The notes under the pieces: model-generated
The model's input: the letters and a program-made list of their open reading frames with translations, nothing else
Databases searched by the model: none
What the model was told of the DNA's origin: nothing
Translations under genes and position numbers: made by a program
Assembly: GCF_004342685.1 (NCBI RefSeq)
Contig: NZ_SMBZ01000030.1
Coordinates: 1-45,534 of the forward strand
Reading direction: 5' to 3'
DNA from: Sphingobacterium alimentarium
Lineage (GTDB): Bacteria > Bacteroidota > Bacteroidia > Sphingobacteriales > Sphingobacteriaceae
DNA length: 45,534 nt
Shown here: piece by piece, positions 7,789-16,580 of the stretch
How the letters are laid out: every line of letters starts with the position of its first letter
Numbering within the stretch: the stretch's first letter is position 1

Positions 7789-9026
7789 CGAGAAATCGTT
7801 TGTCCATCCTGACTCACTTTCTTCACAAAAGGAGCAGCGTATATATCAAACAATACAGCGAATTCATAACGAGAGATAACCTTTGAGGGATTATAATCAC
7901 CCTTGAAGGTTAATTCCATATTCCACAATCTTTTGACCTCCACGTCGAGTTCTTCCCCACGAAAAGCGGTATATTTAATTAGATTCAAAGCATCTGCCAC
8001 AGTCATAAATTCGGGATTATTGTCCACAAACCACAGCTGTGCCCGAGTAAAGAATTGATTAATGACAGGACGGATATCGGCAACACGAACGGAGTCATCT
8101 CCCTCAAAAATCAGCTGCTCATCTTTCTTATGAAGTGGTAGAATTCCTGCAAGATACATCCGTTGTAAGGACATGAAATTTTGATCCTTAAAACTAACAT
8201 CTTGTGCAGGTAATAGACGGCTTCGGAACGTCAACAATTCATTTTGCAAAGTGCGTAAATCAATTTTATCGACTGTGGTTTTGAAAAATGCACAATAGCT
8301 TACAATTGCGCCCATTATTTGGCCATATGCTATCTGGAACGCCTTATTGGTTTCCGCTTCGCGCGCAAGAGCATCCAATACAAAGAAATTATCCTTTTGT
8401 GTAAACAAATCCGTCAGCGTATAAGTATAAATTTCTTTATTTTTTTCACCTAATAAGACAGTTGCCCTCGAAGCGGCTAAAGTAAGGTCTTTGGCCGGAG
8501 TAGATTTTAATGCAGGAAGGTTACCGAGTGAAGTTTTACGCAGAAGATCCTGGGAGAGGCTTGCATCGAGTACAGAAAGAAAGTCATAGCTTTTCCTATT
8601 GGACAGCGTTACTTTCCACGTTTTGCCACGCACGATCTTTACCACATCTTCATTAGATAATGACGTTAAGAGGAGATTGTCTGGAGAGAGAACATTGTAA
8701 GCTTCTCGCTTTCCATTCTGGCGTACTCCTGGTATGGAGTCTTGGGCTAAACTTTTCTTATCGACAAATTGATATACCACACCCCCGTCTAGCACGGTAG
8801 TGGATAGAGCTTCCTGAATTCGAAAACGATCCTCTTGAAAAGAGTATCCCTGCGGATTGACCCATAGTGTAGGCACACCCGAAGCAGCGGATTGCACAGC
8901 AGCTACATACGCCTCTAACGTACTGCCATAAATCAAAATTTTAGGCTTTGGCGTTTTAGCAGACAGAAATAAGGGAAGGGATAATAGTAAGAATACCCCA
9001 TAGCGCGCGTAATGCAAAATTTTCAT
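7785..9026 (-). CDS. Exported FAD-dependent-oxidoreductase-like protein of unknown function
   Basis: The protein has 413 residues from ATG 9026. A signal peptide covers residues ~1-23 (ending LFLSA). It is followed by ILIYGSTLEAYVAAVQSA, which resembles the dinucleotide-binding start of exported Bacteroidota FAD oxidoreductases, but the glycines of GxGxxG are largely missing. The C-terminus (~320-410, with SRYEFAVLFD) resembles the end of the same family. The cofactor site may be lost, so a catalytic role is doubtful. A TTG start 18 bases upstream is possible but would put six charged or polar residues before the signal. The stop codon interlocks with that of the ROK gene. Confidence 0.6.
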   Translation of the reverse strand: MKILHYARYGVFLLLSLPLFLSAKTPKPKILIYGSTLEAYVAAVQSAASGVPTLWVNPQGYSFQEDRFRIQEALSTTVLDGGVVYQFVDKKSLAQDSIPGVRQNGKREAYNVLSPDNLLLTSLSNEDVVKIVRGKTWKVTLSNRKSYDFLSVLDASLSQDLLRKTSLGNLPALKSTPAKDLTLAASRATVLLGEKNKEIYTYTLTDLFTQKDNFFVLDALAREAETNKAFQIAYGQIMGAIVSYCAFFKTTVDKIDLRTLQNELLTFRSRLLPAQDVSFKDQNFMSLQRMYLAGILPLHKKDEQLIFEGDDSVRVADIRPVINQFFTRAQLWFVDNNPEFMTVADALNLIKYTAFRGEELDVEVKRLWNMELTFKGDYNPSKVISRYEFAVLFDIYAAPFVKKVSQDGQTISR

Positions 9027-9111
9027 ATCTAAATTTAAAAACAATTTACATTTATTAGGCTAACCTACCATTTATTTTGAGCTAAGCATCCTATATTTAG
9101 CAATATATAAG

Positions 9112-9119
9112 TAACTTTG
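9112..9119 (+). promoter_or_regulatory. -7 promoter box of glnS, 4 nt before ATG
   Basis: TAACTTTG matches TAnnTTTG exactly and is separated from the glnS ATG by CCTT only. This is the same spacing as at pth and rimM and predicts a leaderless transcript. Confidence 0.65.
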
Positions 9120-9123
9120 CCTT

Positions 9124-10794
9124 ATGATAGAGGAAGAAAAATCATTAAATTTTATTGAAGAAATCATCGAAGAAGATCTTCGATCAGGGAAGCATGACGG
9201 TCGCGTATTGACTCGATTTCCTCCTGAGCCTAATGGCTATCTTCACATTGGCCATGCCAAATCCATCTGTCTTAACTTCGGATTGGCACAAAAATACAAC
9301 GGCAAGACAAACCTTCGTTTTGATGACACAAACCCTGTGACTGAAGACACAGAGTATGTAGAAAGTATCAAAAACGATATTCAATGGTTGGGCTTCCAGT
9401 GGGCACAAGAATTATACACCTCGGATTATTTCGAAACATTATATGAATATGCGGTAAAGCTCATCAAAAATGGCTTAGCATATGTAGATGACAGTACTGC
9501 GGAGGAGATTGCAGCAGCTAAGGGTACACCAACTGAACCAGGCGTGCCTACACCTAACCGCAGCCGTTCGGTGGAAGAGAACTTACAACTTTTCCAAGAA
9601 ATGCGTGATGGTAAATACCAAGACGGTGAAAAAGTATTGCGTGCTAAAATTGACTTAGCCAACCCCAATATGCACATGCGCGATCCGATTATCTATCGCA
9701 TCAAACATGCACATCACCACCGTACAGGCGACAAATGGTGCATCTATCCGATGTACGATTTCGCACATGGACAATCAGATTCTATTGAGAAAATTACCCA
9801 TTCCGTATGTACGTTAGAGTTTATTCCTCACCGTGCATTGTACGATTGGTTGATTGAGCAATTGGAAATTTTCCCTTCTAAACAATACGAATTTGCGCGT
9901 CTTAACATGACGTATACGGTAATGAGTAAGCGTAAATTATTACAATTGGTGAATGAGGGACATGTAGAAAGCTGGGATGATCCACGTATGCCAACGATCT
10001 CAGGACTTCGTCGCCGCGGTTATACGCCAGCAAGTATTCGCAATTTCTGTGATCGTATAGGTATCCAAAAACGTGAAAACATGATTGATGTCAGCCTATT
10101 GGAATTCTGTATCCGTGAGGATCTGAACAAGACCGCTTGGCGCAGAATGGCCGTATTGGACCCTATCAAACTCATCATCACCAACTATCCCGATGGAAAG
10201 GTCGAAGAATTAGTAGGCGAAAACAATCCAGAAGTAGAAGGTGGCGAGGGTTCTCGTATTATCCCTTTCACTAAAGAATTGTGGATCGAGCGTGATGACT
10301 TCATGGAAGATGCACCTAAGAAGTTCTTCCGTCTAGGACCTGGGCTTTCTGTACGATTGAAACATGGGTACATCGTCGAATGTCACGATTTCAAAAAAGA
10401 TGAAAATGGCAACGTAACGGAGGTACACTGTAACTATATTCCGAATTCCAAATCTGGAGAAGATACGTCAGGGCTGAAAGTAAAAGGTACAATTCACTGG
10501 GTTTCGACAGCACATGCCAAAGAAGCAGAGGTGCGTTTGTACGATAGGCTTTTTCAAGTTGAAAATCCCGCAGCAGAAGAGGATTTCAAAGCTTCTTTGA
10601 ACCCAAATAGCTTAACGGTAATTCCTAAAGCCTATATTGAGCCAGATCTAGCGAATGCAATTCCAGGAAAAGGCTACCAATTTATCCGTCTTGGATACTT
10701 CAACTTGGATACCAAGTCTACATCCGAACATTTGGTATTCAACAGGACAGTAACATTAAAAGATTCTTGGGCTAAAGAAGTCAAAAAAGGATAA
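9124..10794 (+). CDS. glnS: Glutamine--tRNA ligase
   Basis: The protein has 556 residues, the expected length. It charges tRNA-Gln with glutamine in the cytoplasm. The class I signature HIGH is at residues 41-44 ([15 protein letters not shown]), and the KMSKS equivalent VMSKRKL starts at residue 266. GlnRS-type segments such as [19 protein letters not shown] and [13 protein letters not shown] [11 protein letters not shown] separate it from GltX. The C-terminal anticodon-binding beta barrels run from ~345 on, with no YqeY extension. A tail hairpin shared with the next convergent gene begins at the base after the stop. Confidence 0.96.
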   Translation: MIEEEKSLNFIEEIIEEDLRSGKHDGRVLTRFPPEPNGYLHIGHAKSICLNFGLAQKYNGKTNLRFDDTNPVTEDTEYVESIKNDIQWLGFQWAQELYTSDYFETLYEYAVKLIKNGLAYVDDSTAEEIAAAKGTPTEPGVPTPNRSRSVEENLQLFQEMRDGKYQDGEKVLRAKIDLANPNMHMRDPIIYRIKHAHHHRTGDKWCIYPMYDFAHGQSDSIEKITHSVCTLEFIPHRALYDWLIEQLEIFPSKQYEFARLNMTYTVMSKRKLLQLVNEGHVESWDDPRMPTISGLRRRGYTPASIRNFCDRIGIQKRENMIDVSLLEFCIREDLNKTAWRRMAVLDPIKLIITNYPDGKVEELVGENNPEVEGGEGSRIIPFTKELWIERDDFMEDAPKKFFRLGPGLSVRLKHGYIVECHDFKKDENGNVTEVHCNYIPNSKSGEDTSGLKVKGTIHWVSTAHAKEAEVRLYDRLFQVENPAAEEDFKASLNPNSLTVIPKAYIEPDLANAIPGKGYQFIRLGYFNLDTKSTSEHLVFNRTVTLKDSWAKEVKKG

Positions 10795-10843
10795 AACATA
10801 CAAAACAAAAGGAGGTCGTTAACCTCCTTTTGTTTTGTATGTT
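10795..10843. terminator. Shared bidirectional terminator with a 22-bp perfect stem
   Basis: The arm AACATACAAAACAAAAGGAGGT (in two parts: AACATACAAAAC at 10795-10806, AAAAGGAGGT at 10807-10816) pairs without mismatch to 10822-10843 across a 5-nt loop. It begins right after the glnS stop codon and overlaps by two bases the stop codon of the convergent DUF2723 gene. The U-rich side on either strand can serve that strand. Confidence 0.85.
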
Positions 10844-13829
10844 AATTTTTAAAATATCTATCATCCATTCGCTTTATTTGTGCCATCAGCTGCTTATTAT
10901 CTAAAGCAAATGCAATCTCTCTATACCGATTAAAAGAATCTACCGTAGTCTGCATATCCATCTGATCAAAAGCTGTAAGTCGATTTCCTTTTCTCACCAA
11001 ATAATCTAAATGGTTGTTGATATAATCAATATTACGGGTTACTATTTTCTCAGCAACTCCCTTTTCTCCTACTTTGAGTAAAGTATCCCCCACAGTCGCA
11101 TTAGAATATACATGATTGATATCGACTATGTGTTGAGGCATATGCTTTTCGGCCAATAGCGCAATCTCTTTAGCTTCTCCTAGCCTCTCTTCTGCAAGCA
11201 ACGTGTCTAGCGCGACATTGATTGTATTATCAAACAAATAACTCTGCACAAAACGACGGTAGTCCACCTCAAAATGCTTCATCTGAGAAATATTGCCAAA
11301 GGCATATTTAGTTTTGATATTACGATATATTGTATCTGTATTTACTAAAGATATCGTTTCCTCCGGTTGCCCCTTTTCGATAGGCATTAATTGATACAGA
11401 AGACCTTCATTAACCAAATATTTGTCTAGTCCTAGAAAATTCTCTTTTCCAAGCATATTGGCAAAGTAAATAGGACGCTTCCAATTGTTATTTAATATGA
11501 TGGAAAGCATGCTTAATTCTGCTTTGGTGACATAGGATTTATTATATGTCCAGCGTAGCGCGTCTGCAATATCATTCTGCCAAGAAACAGGCACGGCACG
11601 ATTTCTAATCACAGAATCCTTATCTACTGGCAGTGCCATATTTTTGGTTGGAAGAATATTGACGTAAGCTCCATCTGAAAATTGAACCTGATTGCTTTTA
11701 TCATCCGAAAGCATGATTTTCAATAGCGTATCCACATCTGTATAGCCTTCCACCTGCATATCATAATAGTATATCACATCCCGAATTCCGCTCTTTATTT
11801 TGGAGAGATCAATATTTATAGGGGCCTTCGGAGCCGCATTGATATCCTTCATCGTCTGATTGACGTACCAATCCGATTGTAGATAACTCAAATTGACAAT
11901 ACGGACATCCGTGCGGATGCCTTCGACTTCCTGCAGATACCACAATGGGAATGTATCATTATCGGCATACGTAAACATGATGGCATTCGGTTCACACGAC
12001 ACCAAGTAATTGTAGGCCATATCTCTAGTCCATGTACGCGCTGAACGATCATGATCATCAAAATTTTGATGCAGTAAAAGCCCCGGCACGAGCACAAAAG
12101 CGGTTATACCCGTAGCTATTACGACAACTTTGTGTGTAAAAAATCGACCGACGAGATCCATGAATGCTATAACACCTAACCCTATCCATATGCTGTACAT
12201 GTAAAACGAACCTGCATAAGCGTAATCACGTTCACGCGGCTGCATAGGGGTCTGATTCAAATAAATTACAATAGCCAAACCCGTAAAGAAGAATAATAAT
12301 CCCACGATAAAAGCATCACGTTTACTCCGCTTATAGTGCCATACCAATCCAGCAATACCCAACAGCAGAGGTAAAAAATAATATACATTGCGCGAAGGAT
12401 TTTGATGCGTATTTGATAAGCTTTCTTCACCGATCCGAACTTGATCTAAAGCCGAGATACCAGAAAGCCAATTTCCGTTGAGGACACTTCCATGGCTAGG
12501 TTCGTCATTTTGTCTTCCAGCAAAATTCCACATAAAATAACGCACATACATGTGGTTAATTTGATAGTTCCAAAAGAATTTTAAATTGTCCCACATGCTG
12601 GGATCCTCTCCCTCCTGCAATCCGGTATAATAGGTATAGAAGTGCGCCTTGTCTGCACTCCATAATCGAGGAAATAACATTTCCTTATCGTAAGTATATT
12701 CCCCACGACCATTGATAGCGGTATATTTCTCGGCATCCTTACGATAAGTTGTACTTTCTTCTACGCCTGTAGCCTTGGAGGTATAAACTGGGCCTTTGAT
12801 GAGTGGTTCGGATCCATACTGCTCTCTGCTCAAGTAGCCAAGAAAACTAAACGCATCATCCGGCGAACCATTATTTAAAGAGATATTCGTTTGTGAACGA
12901 ATCAGCAACATGCTGTATGAACTGAATCCAAACAGCACAAAACAAAGCGACAACATAGATAATTGCAATACTGCTTTCTTTCTCTGAATAGAATAAAATA
13001 TTCCATAAACCAAAAGTCCGGCCACGAGCAGGACAAAGAAAGCAATACCAGTCCCAAAGCTGAGACCTAAATTATTGACAAAGAACAGATCAAAATAAGC
13101 TGCCGACTTTACTCCATATTGAATTACGCCCCATAGCACAAAGGCCAAAACGCCTATCCCAACACCAAGTGTCTGTAATATCCCTTTTATTTGAATCTGT
13201 TTCGCTTTCTTAAAATATATTACCAACGCCAAAGCAGGAATTGTTAATAGATTCAACAAGTGTACCCCTATGGATAATCCCATAACAAAAGCAATTACCA
13301 ACATCCATTTATTGGCATCTTCTTGTTCAGCTCTGGCTTCCCATTTCAGGATAAGCCAAAATACCAACGCCGTACATAGGGATGACATCGCATATACTTC
13401 ACTTTCAACCGCTGAAAACCAAAATGTGTCCGTAAAAGCATAGGACAACGCCCCTACAACGCCTGCGCCGAAAATTTTCAGATTATTCAAGGGAAGCGAA
13501 TTGCTTTCGGATATGGTAACTTTTCGCGCTAACGCAGTAATAGTCCAAAATAAAAACGTAATCGTGAGGCCACTGCATACAGCCGAACCAATATTCATCC
13601 AATAGGCAATCTGACTCTTATCGCCAAGCGCCAGGTTTGAAAATAGATTTTGAATCATCAGAAACAATGGTGCTCCAGGCTGATGCACGACTTGCAGTTT
13701 GTAAGCTGATGCCACAAATTCACCTGTATCCCACCAACTGTTATAACGATCGGCCGTATAGATATATAATAGCGTTGCGATAATTCCGCACATCCAGCCC
13801 AACAAATTATTGGTTTTCGAGTAATTCAT
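10842..13829 (-). CDS. DUF2723 family polytopic membrane protein, GT-C-like
   Basis: The protein has 995 residues. The N-terminal DUF2723 region (residues ~10-200) contains DRYNSWWDTGEFVASAYKL and HQPGAPLFL, the diagnostic stretch. About ten or more hydrophobic helices fill residues 1-310 and 480-590. A soluble C-terminal part of ~400 residues follows. The bacterial proteins are related to TMEM260, an animal protein O-mannosyltransferase, and the acidic WDTGEF loop resembles the catalytic loop of GT-C glycosyltransferases. A role in lipid-linked sugar transfer at the inner membrane is therefore plausible but not proven. It is a single gene, convergent with glnS and transcribed away from metF's terminator. 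Confidence 0.85.
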   Translation of the reverse strand: MNYSKTNNLLGWMCGIIATLLYIYTADRYNSWWDTGEFVASAYKLQVVHQPGAPLFLMIQNLFSNLALGDKSQIAYWMNIGSAVCSGLTITFLFWTITALARKVTISESNSLPLNNLKIFGAGVVGALSYAFTDTFWFSAVESEVYAMSSLCTALVFWLILKWEARAEQEDANKWMLVIAFVMGLSIGVHLLNLLTIPALALVIYFKKAKQIQIKGILQTLGVGIGVLAFVLWGVIQYGVKSAAYFDLFFVNNLGLSFGTGIAFFVLLVAGLLVYGIFYSIQRKKAVLQLSMLSLCFVLFGFSSYSMLLIRSQTNISLNNGSPDDAFSFLGYLSREQYGSEPLIKGPVYTSKATGVEESTTYRKDAEKYTAINGRGEYTYDKEMLFPRLWSADKAHFYTYYTGLQEGEDPSMWDNLKFFWNYQINHMYVRYFMWNFAGRQNDEPSHGSVLNGNWLSGISALDQVRIGEESLSNTHQNPSRNVYYFLPLLLGIAGLVWHYKRSKRDAFIVGLLFFFTGLAIVIYLNQTPMQPRERDYAYAGSFYMYSIWIGLGVIAFMDLVGRFFTHKVVVIATGITAFVLVPGLLLHQNFDDHDRSARTWTRDMAYNYLVSCEPNAIMFTYADNDTFPLWYLQEVEGIRTDVRIVNLSYLQSDWYVNQTMKDINAAPKAPINIDLSKIKSGIRDVIYYYDMQVEGYTDVDTLLKIMLSDDKSNQVQFSDGAYVNILPTKNMALPVDKDSVIRNRAVPVSWQNDIADALRWTYNKSYVTKAELSMLSIILNNNWKRPIYFANMLGKENFLGLDKYLVNEGLLYQLMPIEKGQPEETISLVNTDTIYRNIKTKYAFGNISQMKHFEVDYRRFVQSYLFDNTINVALDTLLAEERLGEAKEIALLAEKHMPQHIVDINHVYSNATVGDTLLKVGEKGVAEKIVTRNIDYINNHLDYLVRKGNRLTAFDQMDMQTTVDSFNRYREIAFALDNKQLMAQIKRMDDRYFKN

Positions 13830-13923
13830 AATCTAGTGTATTTAATAATGGGAAATAATACCATATAAATTTAGGAGATTACGGAATGTTAATGTGTTAA
13901 TTAACAGAATTTAACACAATTAA

Positions 13924-13951
13924 AAAAAGCTTTCCTTTCGAAAAGCTTTTT
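13924..13951 (-). terminator. Terminator of metF
   Basis: A 10-bp stem AAAAAGCTTT / AAAGCTTTTT has an 8-nt loop and continues into A/T-rich sequence that reads as U-rich on the minus strand. It lies just past the metF stop. Confidence 0.75.
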
Positions 13952-13958
13952 AATATTT

Positions 13959-14915
13959 TTAGGCTAATTTTTCCACGATCCGTTTAGTAGGCCCAGGATT
14001 ACTCATCGTATAAAAATGCAATACCGGTGCACCGAAAGCTATAAGTTCTTTACACTGCTGGACAAGCCACTCTTCCCCTACCTGACGCACCTCCGCATTT
14101 GTTTTACAAGCGTCCACGGCATCACTAAGATCTTCTGGAATATCCAGATGAAAAATTTTGGGAAGCGTGATCAACTGTTTTTTTGAGGTCAACGGTTTAA
14201 GACCGGGAATGATAGGCACATGAATATCATTTTCACGGCATTTGGTGACAAATTCTTTGTACTTTTCGACATTAAAAAACATTTGAGTCACAATAAAATT
14301 TGCACCCATTTCTACTTTTTTCTTCAACCATTTAAAGTCGGTATTGAAGTTTGGCGATTCAAAATGTTTTTCGGGATAGCCGGCTACACCGATACAGAAG
14401 TCTGTTTTGGAACTATTTTCGATGTTTTCATGCAAATATTTACCATTATTCATATCGACGACCTGTTGTAAGAGATCCGTTGCAAAAGCATGACCTCCAG
14501 GCGTCGGAATAAAGTCAGGATCGCCCTTGCGCGCATCGCCACGGAGTAACAATACATTATCAATACCCAAAAAATCCAAATCAATCAACGCATTCTCAGT
14601 CTCTTCTTTGGTGAATCCACCACAGATCAAATGAGGCACCGCATCCACCTTATACTTGTTCATAATAGCTGCGCAGATCGCCACAGTGCCAGGGCGCTTG
14701 CGGTAGGCTACGCGCTCCAATAATCCGTTGGAATGCTGCTTGTACAGGTAATCCTCACGATGGTATGTCACATCAATAAAGGGCGGTTTGAACTCCATCA
14801 ATTCATCCATCGTATTGAAGATGCTTTGTATTCCCTGACCTTTAGCTGGCGGCAATAGTTCAAATGAGAATAATGGATTACCGTCTGCACGTTTAATATG
14901 GTCTATGATTTTCAT
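13959..14915 (-). CDS. metF: Methylenetetrahydrofolate reductase
   Basis: The protein has 318 residues. This FAD enzyme reduces 5,10-methylene-THF to 5-methyl-THF for methionine synthesis. Family features are the start FSFELLPPAKG with the catalytic Glu, PHLICGGFTKEE, LLLRGDARKGDP, a GVAGYPEKH segment and FIVTQMFFN. The length is a little above the usual 280-300. The gene is monocistronic, with a SAM-I riboswitch in its leader 60 bases before ATG. That ties its expression to S-adenosylmethionine and independently supports the methionine-pathway assignment. Confidence 0.96.
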   Translation of the reverse strand: MKIIDHIKRADGNPLFSFELLPPAKGQGIQSIFNTMDELMEFKPPFIDVTYHREDYLYKQHSNGLLERVAYRKRPGTVAICAAIMNKYKVDAVPHLICGGFTKEETENALIDLDFLGIDNVLLLRGDARKGDPDFIPTPGGHAFATDLLQQVVDMNNGKYLHENIENSSKTDFCIGVAGYPEKHFESPNFNTDFKWLKKKVEMGANFIVTQMFFNVEKYKEFVTKCRENDIHVPIIPGLKPLTSKKQLITLPKIFHLDIPEDLSDAVDACKTNAEVRQVGEEWLVQQCKELIAFGAPVLHFYTMSNPGPTKRIVEKLA

Positions 14916-14975
14916 GTTATTTTCTCGTTTAGGCTTACAGAAAAGACACGGGGGCTTGTATATCTTTACTATCCA

Positions 14976-15073
14976 CTTATCTTTCCCTTTTTGGGGGTAG
15001 AATTTAGCACCTTGAGCATATGTCAGGTTGCTAAGGCTTCATTGGGTCTATTCCCTCTGCCTTTCTCTATAAG
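14976..15073 (-). ncRNA. SAM-I (S-box) riboswitch in the metF leader
   Basis: On the minus strand this 98-nt element begins CTTAT and ends ATAAG (helix P1). It contains AGAGGGA, then GACCCAATGAAGCC and TTAGCAACC, then a P3 hairpin (CCTGACATATGCTCAAGG), the signature AAGGTGCTAAATTC, a P4 hairpin CCC CAAAAA GGG, and GAAAGATAAG. These follow the S-box consensus block by block and in order. High SAM should repress metF. No obvious U-tailed terminator hairpin was seen between the aptamer and ATG (60 nt), so control may act on translation; that part is unresolved. Confidence 0.95.
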
Positions 15074-15202
15074 CTCTGCTAATATCGGTATTTAGTCTAA
15101 TAAACTCAAAAGAAAATCATTCATTTTTTCAAATTATCTTATTCGCTACATTTTATGTTTCAAAATCCTGCAATGAAAGCAAGAAAATATTGACTAAAAC
15201 AA

Positions 15203-15229
15203 AAAAGGAAAGATATTAACTTTCCTTTT
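15203..15229 (-). terminator. Terminator of rimM
   Basis: A 10-bp perfect stem AAAAGGAAAG / CTTTCCTTTT has a 7-nt loop. On the minus strand it is followed by TTGTTTTAG. It directly abuts the rimM stop codon. Confidence 0.85.
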
Positions 15230-15757
15230 CTATTCTCTATATAAATCCACCAAACCTTCGGGTAAATCTACTTCGACAATTTCCTCCTCTCCATCTATTC
15301 CGAGAATTAAATCTTCGGACAGCGGAAACATGAGTTGTTTACCATCTTCCAATTCAACCGTAGCGATAAATTGCTGCGGCATCTCCCGTACATCGATTAT
15401 CTCGCCCAGTTCGCCATGTTCTTCGTCAATGACCAAAAAACCTACTAAATCCGTCCATCTAAAATCATCTGGATCACGCTCAGGCATTTTGTCATTCGGC
15501 AAATACATTTTTTTGTGCACTAAAGCTTTCGCTTTATCGATATGATCTACATCTTCAAATGTAGCGTAGGCAGTACTATTTTTTTGTAATTTGATTGTAT
15601 TTACAAAATAGGGCACCAGTTTTTTGTTGACTTCCAGAAAAATGACATCCAGCTCCAAATCATCGTAATCTTCAAATTCAAAAAACAATTGAACCTCTCC
15701 TTTCAAACCCCGCGTCTTAGATACATATCCGATGTAAAAACTTTCTTCTGTAGTCAT
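15230..15757 (-). CDS. rimM: 16S rRNA processing / ribosome maturation factor RimM
   Basis: The protein has 175 residues. RimM binds ribosomal protein S19 during assembly of the 30S head. The N-terminal RimM domain (~5-90) starts with YIGYVSKTRGLKGEVQLFF. The C-terminal PRC-barrel domain (~98-175) includes LVGFLVIDEEHGELGEI and ends with EGLVDLYRE, the family's usual ending (normally LPEGLLDL). It follows rpsP on the same strand, a conserved neighbour order, but a terminator and a separate promoter box lie between them. The -7 box is 4 bases before ATG. Confidence 0.95.
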   Translation of the reverse strand: MTTEESFYIGYVSKTRGLKGEVQLFFEFEDYDDLELDVIFLEVNKKLVPYFVNTIKLQKNSTAYATFEDVDHIDKAKALVHKKMYLPNDKMPERDPDDFRWTDLVGFLVIDEEHGELGEIIDVREMPQQFIATVELEDGKQLMFPLSEDLILGIDGEEEIVEVDLPEGLVDLYRE

Positions 15758-15761
15758 ATTT

Positions 15762-15769
15762 CAAAAATA
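15762..15769 (-). promoter_or_regulatory. -7 promoter box of rimM, 4 nt before ATG
   Basis: On the minus strand TATTTTTG matches TAnnTTTG, and AAAT then ATG follow. The preceding rpsP terminator makes a dedicated rimM promoter likely. It is the third instance in the window of this box exactly 4 bases from the start codon. Confidence 0.6.
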
Positions 15770-15834
15770 AAAAGTCAAAAATAATAAAATAATGGCACAG
15801 CAACTTCATCCTACAGCCATTTAAATAACTAAAA

Positions 15835-15862
15835 AAGCCGATTCAACGTGTGAACCGGCTTC
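15835..15862 (-). terminator. Terminator of rpsP
   Basis: On the minus strand the stem AAGCCGGTTCA / TGAATCGGCTT contains one G-U pair and is followed by TTTTAG. It lies 21 bases past the rpsP stop codon. Confidence 0.8.
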
Positions 15863-15883
15863 TTTGAATACTGTATGAAAGGA

Positions 15884-16408
15884 TTAACCTTCAGTTTCTT
15901 CAGTGTTTTCAGTAGCTTCCGCTTCTTCAGCTGGTGCCTCCTCAGCAGCAGGTGCATTTTTAGCAGCGATAGCTTCAGCTTTAGCAGCTTTTTTAACAGC
16001 CTCAGCAGCTAATGCAGCTTTTTTAGCTTCATCTTTAGCGTTAGCAAGACCATCTTTTTTACCAGAAATTTGAGATTCTTTAGACGCAGTCCAAGCAGCA
16101 AATTTCTCTTCTAAAGCAGCCTCATCAAAAGCACCTTTTTTCAAACCACCTTGCAAGTGTTTTTTGTACAATACACCTTTGTAAGAAAGGATAGCACGAG
16201 CTGTGTCTGTAGGTTGCGCACCTTTGTTCATCCAATCCAAAGCTTTGTCAAAATCCAAAACGATAGTCGCTGGGTTTGTGTTTGGGTTATAAGAACCGAT
16301 ACGTTCGATGAATTTACCATCACGTGGAGCACGTGAATCTGCTACTACTAGGTGGTAAAAAGGACGTCCTTTTTTACCATGTCTTTGCAATCTGATTTTA
16401 GTTGCCAT
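15884..16408 (-). CDS. rpsP: 30S ribosomal protein S16 with Ala/Glu-rich C-terminal extension
   Basis: The protein has 174 residues. The S16 core (~1-85) starts [19 protein letters not shown] and contains the family stretch [18 protein letters not shown]. Beyond it is a low-complexity tail of ~85 residues rich in Ala, Lys and then Glu, roughly doubling the E. coli length. Such tails are usual in Bacteroidota S16 and are probably disordered. A -7 box TATCTTTG lies 58 bases upstream. The gene is divergent from the AddA-like gene. Confidence 0.96.
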   Translation of the reverse strand: MATKIRLQRHGKKGRPFYHLVVADSRAPRDGKFIERIGSYNPNTNPATIVLDFDKALDWMNKGAQPTDTARAILSYKGVLYKKHLQGGLKKGAFDEAALEEKFAAWTASKESQISGKKDGLANAKDEAKKAALAAEAVKKAAKAEAIAAKNAPAAEEAPAEEAEATENTEETEG

Positions 16409-16466
16409 GTTTTATTATTTTTTTATGTATTCAACATATCCCCCGTACTTCATGTAAGAGGGGACG

Positions 16467-16474
16467 CAAAGATA
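16467..16474 (-). promoter_or_regulatory. -7 promoter box of rpsP
   Basis: On the minus strand TATCTTTG is an exact TAnnTTTG match, 58 bases before the rpsP ATG. A clear -33 element was not found. Confidence 0.6.
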
Positions 16475-16580
16475 AAAAGTTTTTCTGAAACTAAAAAGCT
16501 TTAAATGAGGGGTCTTACTATTTCTCTTGTCGAAGACGTAATTTTAGTGTATTTTCAATCTTCCAAATCACAGTATTATA

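Noticed and set aside
13830..13923. A tRNA or small RNA in the short gaps between genes.
   Set aside because: No cloverleaf, GTTCGA-type loop or conserved RNA motif was seen there or in the other gaps, apart from the SAM-I element and intron domains.
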